A stretch of DNA of 64,000 nt, taken from contig OX352765.1 in the NCBI GenBank assembly GCA_947095585.1, positions 92,526,965 through 92,590,964 of the forward strand, read 5' to 3'. Positions 57,244 to 64,000 of this stretch are shown in pieces; within the stretch, counting starts at the first letter, position 1; every line of letters starts with the position of its first letter. The DNA is from Nephrocerus scutellatus. Its lineage: Eukaryota; Arthropoda; Insecta; Diptera; Pipunculidae. The position numbers and the translations under genes are program-made. The notes below the pieces were generated by a model. It saw only the letters and a program-made list of their open reading frames with translations. It had not been told where the DNA came from and ran no database searches.

Positions 57244-57995
57244 TTGCTGCTGATGTTGCTGAATTTGTTGGTGTTGTACAACAACTGGCGAGTGTGTCGA
57301 TGTCGGACTGACCATAATGCTATCCATTCCCTCGGTTCGGCTTATTTTAGATCCAATCGCTGTGTTTGGTGTAGGAAAGAAAACAAATTCAATTTGTGAA
57401 ATTATAATTTGTCTAGATAGTACCATGCGACGGCGGCAAACTTACTCGAAACTTTCTTGACACGTGGCTTGCGCTTGCGTGCTGGCAAAAACTGATTGAT
57501 AACATCCTTGGGTCCTTCCGTTTGTTGTTGTTGTGACTGAGCCTGTTGTGGAATTTGAGTTGTCTGTGTCGTCGTTTGCAAAATGTGTCCGGTTTGATTG
57601 ATGTCTTCAACTACTTGGGCATGAACGGTCTGTTGGGGAGCGGTGGCAATGGTGGCAATCAATTGTTCCTGATCCTAGAAGGATTAAAATATAAACAAGT
57701 TAGCCACACATTTAATAGTTGAAGTATATTTGGGAAGCCACTGTCTTTCACCCTCTCTTACATGGTGTTGCGGTATCATATGTTGCAATTGGATCGAATG
57801 CGTTGTGTAATCATCCTTAGTCACAGTCTGCGGCGCCAGGCCTTGGATATTCAAACACTGGGCTGCCTGCAGAAGTGACGGTAGCTGAGCGTGATCAACA
57901 CTTACTTCACCGCGATAAACAAATTCCAACAGAGCCTCCAGATCGTTGGCATTGACACCGGCCAGCATAACAACTGGATGTTTACATGGCGTGTT
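47226..57995 (-). CDS. Trl: GAGA transcription factor, Trithorax-like (5' exon outside window)
   Basis: Minus-strand gene. Coding exons: 57995-57762, 57674-57446, 57359-56949, 56816-56679, then alternative ends at 54296-53755 or 47782-47226, or read-through to 56440. The first visible exon starts NTPCKHPVVMLAGVNANDLE and is the second half of a BTB/POZ domain, which multimerises the protein. Next are FLPARKRKPRVKK (basic), a polyQ/H tract of about 50 residues, and a single C2H2 finger (ATCPICY...HLELRH, C-x2-C-x12-H-x4-H) flanked by basic RSRSQ and KKERK, as in GAGA factor. The known protein binds GAGAG repeats, opens chromatin at promoters and Polycomb elements, and acts in the nucleus. Phases agree at each junction. 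517 residues are visible with the 54.3-kb end; with about 65 missing N-terminal residues this fits known isoform lengths. Confidence 0.92.
47935..49620. other. Trl: Trl intron between alternative last exons, distal part
   Basis: Apart from the hairpin at 48017-48149, it holds a segment at 48700-48790 related to 60928-60975 and 54940-54985. Nothing coding is supported. Confidence 0.4.
48017..48149. repeat. long near-perfect hairpin, 133 nt
   Basis: Arms 48017-48070 and 48096-48149 pair over 54 bp with three mismatches (outer ends ACAGCGCTTTCGATTTG). Six more pairs (GTTCTC/GAGAAC) extend the stem toward an 11-nt loop. It lies in a Trl intron, so it would be transcribed either way as a stable hairpin. 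Confidence 0.9.
49625..50100 (-). pseudogene. Jockey-type 3' end fragment, copy 2
   Basis: The minus-strand frame at 50079-49717 ends with SFFSRTLVMWNELPDSV, a common Jockey/CR1 C-terminal signature. The 3' flank matches 21184-21310. (TGATT)n-like pentamers at 49805-49835 lie inside it. Confidence 0.65.
50714..51171. repeat. 228-bp perfect tandem duplication
   Basis: Copies at about 50714-50941 and 50942-51169 are identical as far as I can read, from ACACAAATTCCAACATC to GCCGGGTGTGAA. It lies in a Trl intron, and is either a recent duplication or an assembly artefact. Confidence 0.9.
51172..51690. other. Trl intron, AT-rich, nothing recognised
   Basis: It contains a short (AT)n run near 51300-51316 and no supported feature. 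Confidence 0.4.
51695..53426. mobile_element. non-autonomous element bounded by TTAA, 1.73 kb
   Basis: The left end reads TTAA|GCCCGTATGACACTACATTT and the right end, on the other strand, TTAA|TCTCGTATGACACTACATTT. The inverted repeat continues through CTCATTT for about 34 bp with few mismatches. TTAA on both sides is the target duplication of piggyBac-type transposons, but the usual CCC end is not clear on both sides. No transposase is recognised inside; the frame at 52318-52650 has no domain. Confidence 0.7.
51778..51967. repeat. foldback nested in the TTAA element
   Basis: AAGTTGTGGTTAGCCAGA (51802-51819) and TCTGGCTAACCACAATT (51919-51935) are the centre of about 45-bp imperfect arms that start at GAGCGGGAC and end at GTCCTGCTC. 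Confidence 0.75.
53430..53754 (-). terminator. Trl: Trl proximal 3' UTR
   Basis: Downstream, on the minus strand, of the proximal Trl stop (53757-53755). Minus-strand AATAAA-like words occur near 53550 and 53580. Likely 3' UTR of the proximal isoform; no other feature was seen. Confidence 0.4.
53755..54296 (-). CDS. Trl: alternative last coding exon of Trl (proximal)
   Basis: An acceptor TATTAAG|CTGTTGG in phase 1 completes the Ser codon begun at the post-finger donor: ...KKERK-S-VGTGTKKL. It encodes 179 residues to a TGA stop: Thr/Ser-rich, KKDPDGGIST, a Gln/His run (HQQVQHQQHQQIQQHHHQI), and a final hydrophobic stretch IAQVQTLQGHQILGNINQVN followed by MTEFHHHPQL. Q-rich C-termini are characteristic of GAGA isoforms and support multimerisation and activation. 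Frame and phase are clear, so confidence is good. Confidence 0.85.
54787..55025. mobile_element. foldback MITE in Trl intron
   Basis: CGTAAGGGAGAGTAAGAG (54788) faces CTCTTACTCTCCCTTACG (55006-55023), with about 33-bp arms overall. The interior repeats TTATTCAACCCGAGCG and GTTACCCGGAGT. Related interior text is at 48755-48795. Confidence 0.75.
55190..55800. repeat. direct repeat pair enclosing a foldback
   Basis: 55190-55340 and 55650-55800 share CAATTTGTTAA.AGAAATT, AAAGTTTG.TGAGTCTATTGTC and ATTCATAAAGTTA in order. Between them 55344-55372 and 55472-55502 form inverted arms around AAACTTA / TAAGTTTTTCCATT, and the paired blocks TACAAGATGGTA.GG occur twice. Confidence 0.6.
55805..56439. other. 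Trl intron, nothing recognised
   Basis: No supported feature; it lies just downstream of the intron-retention stop codon of Trl. Confidence 0.35.
56440..56816 (-). CDS. Trl: Trl zinc-finger exon, with retained-intron end
   Basis: The acceptor TGGGCAG|AGCCACGG completes Glu: E-PRSRSQSEQPATCPICYAV. The finger ends at KPGIKKERK. There AAAT|GTAAGT is a perfect donor at 56679 in phase 1. If unspliced, the frame continues 81 more codons (CKSKFAVAAQRTAAIPRI ... IRIVNEEILGE) to TAG at 56442-56440, giving a short isoform. The extra stretch is Ser/Thr/Ala-rich. Whether the retained form is made cannot be seen. Confidence 0.85.
57125..57267 (-). repeat. Trl: CAG/CAA repeat encoding the Trl polyQ tract
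   Basis: Mixed CAA and CAG codons with occasional CAT/CTG interruptions encode Gln runs with His, within exon 57359-56949. Codon mixing usually slows slippage. Confidence 0.9.
57446..57674 (-). CDS. Trl: Trl linker exon
   Basis: It is flanked by the acceptor TTCTAG|GATCAGGAA and donor TTTCGA|GTAAGT. It encodes DQEQLIATIATAPQQTVHAQ and then a Gln-rich part, ending FLPARKRKPRVKK with a basic, nuclear-localisation-like stretch. It ends phase 1. Confidence 0.88.
57762..57995 (-). CDS. Trl: Trl BTB second-half exon
   Basis: The acceptor TTCTTTAG|AACACGCC and donor CACCAT|GTAAGAG bound 78 codons. ALLEFVYRGEVSVDHAQLPS and LLQAAQCLNIQGLA are classic BTB C-terminal text. The preceding exon, which should hold the first 60-odd residues, is not visible up to 64000. 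Confidence 0.92.
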
Positions 57996-58489
57996 CTAAA
58001 GAAGTAATAAAAGGAAATGGAAAAAAATAAAAAAATGAGAAATTAAAGCTAAAATAAACACAACACTTATAACTGCTGAAAACCACAAAAGGAATCAAAA
58101 CAAAACAATAACTGCTATTTTGTTTGTAAACAAAAGGATAACAAAAAACAGAGCGCCGGAGACAGTCAAGGTATCATAATCTCTCAACATCCGACTGACC
58201 ACTTCACATCACAAATCACAACGTTTGAGTTCCAATTTGAAATTGAATTAACTCTCCCCGTCGCATCCACTCTAGGCTAGCTGCTGTGACGACGGTACTC
58301 AAATTGAAAATTGAGAAACCACCAAATACTAGAGTAGAACTATTGCATATCAACACAACCAGCAACGGGGGTACACAAATAGCAATAGGAACATCAAGAG
58401 AAAGAGATATTGATGAAAAGAACAAACTCAATCTCAATCATATCAACCAGCAAATGACAACAGCACTAGCAGTACAACGCATTTACCAA

Positions 58490-58511
58490 GCTCTCTCTCC
58501 CCCTCTCTATA
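58490..58511 (-). promoter_or_regulatory. Trl: GAGA-type tract in the GAGA-factor gene
   Basis: The minus strand reads GAGAG motifs three times within 22 bp. This is the target word of the protein the gene encodes. Autoregulation is a possibility only; such tracts are common. Confidence 0.3.
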
Positions 58512-59219
58512 ACGAATTTTCGAGCGCACTCTGCCTGCAGCATTACTCTTGTGCTTTCTTGTCCAAAGCAACAACAACAAAAATCAAAACAGAGCTGCTC
58601 CTCGTAGTACCACCGTACCATTTTTTTAACAAAAAATGTTTCTCCTTCTTTTCAATACCATCGCCAAGAAATGTTTATGATGCGGTATGCGACTGTCGCT
58701 CTGTGCTGGTGGCGGACGATGCGGTGTCAGATGTTTTACAAAGGGAGCATTCTTTTATGTATTGTATGTTGCTCAGAGCTCTATGATAACAAAACACCGG
58801 CGAGCGGCGAGCGCGACCAGCGACACAGCTTAACTCTTCAGAGTTCAGCTTAAATTCACTTAAATTTGACAGACCGGCAAACCGGCATTGACATCGCTCA
58901 ATGTAAGGTGAAATTTTGTTGCTCCATAATAGAGAATATTTTTATTTCAAATAAATGTTCCTGCAGCGCTGTGCTCAATATGTGAGATGAAACGTCACCA
59001 ACGCTTGTCAGTCAAAGTTCAATAATTGATATTTCGCTACAGAAACTAGGATCAGTGGTTAGGGTTACCATCGCTTCGAAAAATAATATAAGTAAAAGTT
59101 TCCACTTCCACGAGAAATTTCAATGTAGTACAATTATATATACATATCTAATCATTGTGTTGGTGTTGGAAATCCATATAATCCTGTAAGTTTTAAAAAA
59201 AAATGTTTATTTATCTTAT

Positions 59220-59360
59220 TGCTCTCCTCGTTTTGTTAAAAGACTTTGACAGTTTTAGTTGCTGAGTTGACAGGTATAGCTCAGAATATCTCCGAATGAA
59301 TACAAAAGTCATCATCGAAGAGAATGACATTTATTCTGCGCCCTGTTACATGTGACACTG
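59220..59360. repeat. dispersed repeat pair with 29310-29560
   Basis: It matches the block at 29400-29480 in order: CTCCTCGTTTTG, GACAGTTTTAG, GCTGAGTTGACA. Confidence 0.5.
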
Positions 59361-59647
59361 ATATTGTCGTGGCACGTAAATAGGTGAATACTTGTCTTCT
59401 TAAAACAACATAAAAGCTCTCAGCGAAATTCTCAGCTCATACGTAGCCCGCCGAAAGCGCACGCATTAACAATAACTAACAACATGCCAAAGTAAATTCG
59501 TATTCATACGACAAATTTGTTTGCAGAAATATTAAATACTAACGAACTTGGCTGTCAGCCAAAGCTGTTGACGCATTCAATTTGCACTCACGCGGCTTTT
59601 TAAATTCTCTATACTAACTTCGCGTGCCCGTGGCTGGTCAGAACTTG

Positions 59648-59990
59648 TGATCAATTTTTAACCCACTTCCCAAAGCCCGATTTTTTTTGAAATTTTGCAC
59701 ACATGTATATTTCCGGTGACAATACTTTCTATTCTATGAGAGTTATCGGGCCGCGTGGTCGGAGGGCTCCCATACAAAATTTGTTCCCCGGCATCAGATC
59801 ATTTCATACTATAATGACAATGTTCTGTGTGCGCTGTGCTGCTGCTTGCTTTACGATTGGGGTTGTTTTGTTGTTGGGTTGCAATACTTCGTAGTGTTTT
59901 TATATTCCAGCATTTATAGTGGAATTCAGTATACTACTTTTGGTTATTAGAGAATTTTCATAAGAAATTCTTTATGGGCTGTTTTTTCTG
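59648..59990 (-). repeat. dispersed repeat, tail family copy 3 with extension
   Basis: The first part (to 59790) is the reverse complement of the tail at 10557-10692. From 59800 it continues into text matching 36100-36180 on the plus strand (GCTTTACGATTGGGGTT). It may be one unclassified element. Confidence 0.6.
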
Positions 59991-60379
59991 CGTTCTTATT
60001 CAAATTGTACACTGACGCGACGATACGCATGTATATAACATACGAGTATTATCGATCCACAAACAAACATGGCGGTCAGCCCAAATGGCAACAGCAAAAT
60101 CTTCAAGTTTTTAACATTAGGTAGTAGTATTGAGAAAACCACTGTAAATTTATGGTTTTTTAGTACGAAACTCTGCGTAACTCCTTAACCCAATAATTTT
60201 TCGACATCCTTTTTTTGTTTACTTAAATCAATTTGATTTGACGACAAAAAGTGCTTTTAGAAATAAATATGATAGGAGGGGTGCCGTAAATGTTTTTAGA
60301 AAATGGTAGTACTAGTGTTTTCCGATGCAAATCTCTGTCAGTCAAAAAGTTTACCATTTTGAAGGTTAGTTTCTTAAAA

Positions 60380-60870
60380 GTAATCTGTCAGTTCGCATCG
60401 CAACATTATTTTTTATTTACTTGAAAAATTGAATTCGCTTCGAATCACTTCGAATAATTGGTACAATGAATTTAAACGCGAACGACATTCACTCGAAGAC
60501 GAGCCTCGTGAAGGTCGTCCAAAAACAGCTGTTGTGCCAGAAAACATTGATGCTGCGTCTTGTGACTTATCGGCAAATCGAGGCATGCCTAGGCATTAGT
60601 GACACCAGCGTATATACGACCTGACATGAACATTTAAAGATGCGGAAGCTATGTGCACGTTGGATTCCACATTTTTTGACAGAAGCCAAAAAAAAAGGTT
60701 CGTGTCGATTGATGCCGCCAAATGCTTGAAAAATTCGTTGAACGTACTTCCAAAAACGTATACAAGATCGTGACAGGTAACGAGTAATGGATATTTGCGT
60801 ATGAGCCGGAATCGAACATGAAAGATGAGAATCGTTGTTTCCATTGTTTTTGACAACAACAACATTAGTA
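60380..60870 (+). pseudogene. mariner transposase N-terminal half
   Basis: Across frame changes it reads RERHSLEDEPREGRPKTAVV (60478-60540), a helix-turn-helix region, then RVDWCRQMLEKFVERTSKNV and YKIVTGNE*W (60760-60790). The usual first catalytic Asp in TGDES is Asn here and the next codon but one is a stop. It lacks the C-terminal half. Confidence 0.75.
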
Positions 60871-60899
60871 GTTAAAAAGAAGAGGGGTAAATCTCTCGA

Positions 60900-61160
60900 A
60901 ATATACAGATCTGTTAAGCCGATGACATACTATCGAACTCTAAATTTTGATCGACATCCCTCAAAACTGATATTGTGAACGTCTGACTGACTGACACTCG
61001 AAACTGATCACTATCAAAAAACAACTTTCGGTTGACTGTCAGTCAAAAATTAGAGCTTGACTGTTGATTTGACTGTCAAACCATCCTACTTATCTGACAG
61101 CAATGCGAATCTGTGAAAAGTGACATCAGTTATGACTTACAGTCAAGTTCCATAGTGCCA
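60900..61160. repeat. repeat related to 48695-48750
   Basis: ACTATCGAACT and TTTTGATCGACATCCCTCAAAACTGAT-type text occur at both places, along with a GAAATATACAGATCTGT word shared with 53148-53164. Unclassified. Confidence 0.55.
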
Positions 61161-61164
61161 AAAA

Positions 61165-63040
61165 AAATTTGGTAGAAATTAAATTATGTGGTTTTAGTTT
61201 AAAGGTAATTTTTTACCCCGAATGCAAAAAAAATTGCATGAATATCACAAAATTGCACTGATTTTCTTCGTTTGATTTAAAAAATTGCACTGTATGTAGT
61301 TCCGGGTAAAATTGGTTTTTTGGTCGAGCATTCCCTTTTATCTATACACACCAACAAAAATTGTCATTGTGCTGCCATTTTGACTTTTGATATGTGACAT
61401 CAACCACAAATCCATCACTTGTTTTGTCCGTTGGGAGCCTAAAAACGAGTGCTCTTGGTCAATAAAGGGGAAAAATCAAACGAAAGCTACATTATTCCTA
61501 AAAAATACAGAATGAAGTTAGCAATATTTCGAGCGGCTTTGAAATATTTATATATATATATTTAGGTCTTTATTGAAAAATACTTTTATAACATATTGTG
61601 GTATTGATTATAAACAAGAGACTTGGGGAATATACTTTTACAACTAAGATAGGTTTTCAGTAATTGAACAGAGAACAGAATTTTAGTAAGTAGATACACT
61701 TGAATATAATAACAATGAAGTTTGTCACAATTTTAAACTTTATATAACCGTTGTGCAAGCTAAACGAGTACTTGGTATGAGATTTAGGACATGCCATATG
61801 TCTTAAGTCTTAAGTTTTTTCATCGTGATTCAAACAATTCACATAATAAATTATTGTTACAGATGAACAAGATTAGATTTTTAAAATCTTATTTAACCTG
61901 ACCTGACTGCTTGTTTCGACTGCTTTAAGGTCCTTCCTCATAACCAACTTTACGACCTAATGAGCTGAAATTTTGTGAGCAGCTTGTTATATTCAAAGAT
62001 ACACATGATAATGTAACATATATAATAATACTAAATTCGAAACTAATTCAGTATACAGCGCTTTGCTATCGAATATACCCTCAACTCACATTGGCTGCTA
62101 AAACAACAATCGACTTCAATATTACAAAAATATACATAAAACTGTAGCGAGTGGTTTTTAAAATTAAGATACGGCTTGGAGATTGGGAAGAACAAAACAG
62201 AGAGTTGGTACACACTACACCAGAATAAGAGCAGTATTCAAATCAAACCATAATAATCCTTTATTCATCACATATTTCGAAATCTCCATCTCCATTTGAA
62301 ATCCAATAAGAATTCCTCATCTCGCTGGTTGTGTGTGTTGTTCTCGAGCAAAATCAATGAGCGTAGCAAAACCAACAATCTACTAACAAAATGAGGCATC
62401 TCTATTCTCTACCAACTACATCTGCAACGCATACACATTGATGAAATAAAAATCAAAGCAACACTCAGAGAATGGTTCCGTCTCCGTGACAAAAACACCT
62501 CTTCTTCTTTGGCTCTAGCACTTTCTGTTCGTTTTTTTTTTTTCTTGTTTTTCGTTAATACAAAGAGACGAGTTGTACGTCGTACAACTTAAGTCACATA
62601 CCTACGTCTCCAGCAGGTTCGAAAATTTGCAGCTGCAATTACAGCAAAGGTAGAGCAGAGGAGAGGTATTTACTTCCTCAAATGCCAAACAAGAAGAGTC
62701 AATTATTGGTGGACTGCTGCTATGCATATATTCACATAAAAAGGGCACTTTGCATACCACAAAATCAATTCAAAACTGTGTTGCTAGACTAATAAAAATC
62801 GAACTGGGGTTAATCTGTGAAATAGGACCACCTCAAACACCGATAATTTGGCGATTATAACCAAAAAATTGAATGTAAAAATAATAGGGATATTATTCAC
62901 ACCTATTGTGATTGTAAAAAAATATTATTGCGATTGTGAATTATCAATGAATGATTGACCATCGTCAATTTGTAACAAATTTCTATTTTATATGGAGTTA
63001 AAGTGGTATTGTGACTGTCAATTGAAATTGCATTGACTAA
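61165..63040. other. Trl intron, no gene seen
   Basis: 61925-62005 is related, inverted, to the 150-bp repeat at 10.9-11.2 kb. The remainder is AT-rich without recognisable features. Confidence 0.35.
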
Positions 63041-63044
63041 ACAC

Positions 63045-63070
63045 AAAACCTTCTCTATAGAGAAGGTTTT
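63045..63070. repeat. 26-bp perfect palindrome flanked by GACTAAACA
   Basis: The halves AAAACCTTCTCTA and TAGAGAAGGTTTT meet without a loop. GACTAAACA occurs on both sides (63034-63042 and 63072-63080). Confidence 0.85.
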
Positions 63071-63453
63071 GGACTAAACAGACACTACAAAGAAAGATAT
63101 AATGAAAATGTAATATTTGAATGTATTTATAGCACAAAACATTTATGGTTTAAGGAAAATAGGGGTAAGCTATAAACAACAATTGGAGCGATTGGTATAA
63201 GCGATGACAGAAAACTAGAACATTGCAAAAGAACTAAGGAATTTGCTCGAAAAGCGGTTTGCAACAAAAGTGGAAACACTTTTGGTTGGAATTGAACAGC
63301 TTGTCCTCCACAGCGCAACTGGCAAAAATGGCCAAGTGTATGAAATATAAACTAATTAAATATATATGTAACGAATATATCTTTTCCTGATACTAATTGC
63401 AATTAAATTTTCTTAAATTTTACATTACTTTTATATATACATCGACACATGCT

Positions 63454-63640
63454 ACACAGTATTTTATTATTTGGTAATAATCGCCAAAAGAATTTAAAAA
63501 TAGAGAAATTATAAAGTTAACTGAATCACGAAAGGAGTAATAGCATTTTTACATCTTTACTAATAATAAAGCAAATCTAAATATTTTACTGTTTATTAGG
63601 TCGGGCCTATCTCGAAAGAACTAGTTGTAAAAATCAAGCA
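63454..63640. repeat. repeat related to 10836-10900
   Basis: Both contain ACACAGT..TTTATTATTTGG.AATAATC.CCAAAA, and a later GGTC.GGCTAT/GGGCCTAT block. Unclassified. Confidence 0.5.
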
Positions 63641-63644
63641 CGTC

Positions 63645-64000
63645 AAAATTCTGGGTAGTGCGCAACACTGTTTTCAAAATTGTATTTATTATACGTATGT
63701 AAATGCAAATTCAAAATCACTCTTCATATGCACAACTCTATAGAGCGAGAAGGATGTTGTTAGGCAACAGCCTCAGCCTACAGAAAAACACCACAAAGGC
63801 GGAGCGAAATTTGAGAAACACAAACACCACACTCTGCCACAACACCACTACACTACACTACATTACACCACGTACTTTCTTTTTTTCAATAAAAAAATGA
63901 ATAAGGCCAGGCAGGCAATCAAGTTTGCTTGCTCTCCTCTCCCTCTAATAAGAGCCATTAACATTATTCTGCCTGTTAACTCACGTCCAACGCGTACCAC
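63645..64000. other. Trl: right edge of window, no gene seen
   Basis: Short frames only. The missing first Trl exon is not found here, so the gene runs beyond the window. Confidence 0.4.

Larger units (their letters stand above)
58001..59645. other. Trl: Trl first visible intron, proximal part
   Basis: A plus-strand open frame of 166 codons (58286-58786) has no recognised domain and is antisense within the intron. A CT-rich tract, CTCTCTCTCCCCCTCTCTAT (58492-58511), and a locally GC-rich patch (58795-58830) are the only other notable points. Confidence 0.35.

Noticed and set aside
57093..57399. Plus-strand poly-Leu and poly-Val/Ala frames
   Set aside because: They are antisense readings of the Trl CAG/CAA tract.
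58001..64000. First Trl coding exon (N-terminal BTB half)
   Set aside because: I looked for the expected BTB start on the minus strand and found no frame with matching residues, so it is taken to be outside the window.

Overview
The window is nuclear DNA from an insect, most likely a higher fly. It is AT-rich, with long introns full of decayed transposons, GT-AG splice sites, and two genes whose closest known relatives are Drosophila genes. A tephritid-like fly is plausible from the transposon load, but that is inference. No bacterial, organellar or viral gene set was seen, and no tRNA or rRNA gene was recognised.

Two host genes converge. (1) On the + strand, 15928-42646, is a dipeptidyl-peptidase-4-like type II membrane serine protease, matching Drosophila omega (ome). 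I could assemble it fully from 12 coding exons with consistent splice phases into an 811-residue protein with the complete Ser/Asp/His triad and the Glu-Glu substrate motif. Its first intron is about 21.9 kb. Inside it, 23989-24384 looks like an undescribed in-frame cassette exon adding 132 Pro/His/Gln-rich residues to the cytoplasmic tail. (2) On the - strand, 57995 down to 47226, is Trithorax-like (Trl), which encodes GAGA factor. The second half of the BTB domain, the linker, the polyQ region, the single C2H2 finger and alternative C-terminal exons are visible. The first coding exon (start of the BTB domain) is not visible and must lie beyond the right edge. A perfect donor right after the zinc finger, in phase 1, can join two alternative Q/N-rich last exons (54296-53755 and 47782-47226); a third end arises if that intron is retained.

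Layout: 1-15.3 kb is intergenic DNA with repeats and several dead retrotransposons (RTE-like, I/LOA/R1-like) and mariner-type fragments. 15.9-37.8 kb is ome intron 1, holding nested Jockey, RTE, LOA and mariner remnants, a hAT element with intact 8-bp target duplication (25519-26612), a hexanucleotide microsatellite and the cassette exon. 37.8-43.3 kb is the rest of ome. 43.3-47.2 kb is the interval between the converging 3' ends, with more transposon debris. 47.2-58.0 kb is Trl, whose introns hold foldback elements, a 228-bp perfect tandem duplication and a 1.7-kb element bounded by TTAA. 58-64 kb is Trl's first intron (5' part).

All transposon ORFs are broken; none looks active. Exon borders were set by reading splice consensus and phase, without transcript data.
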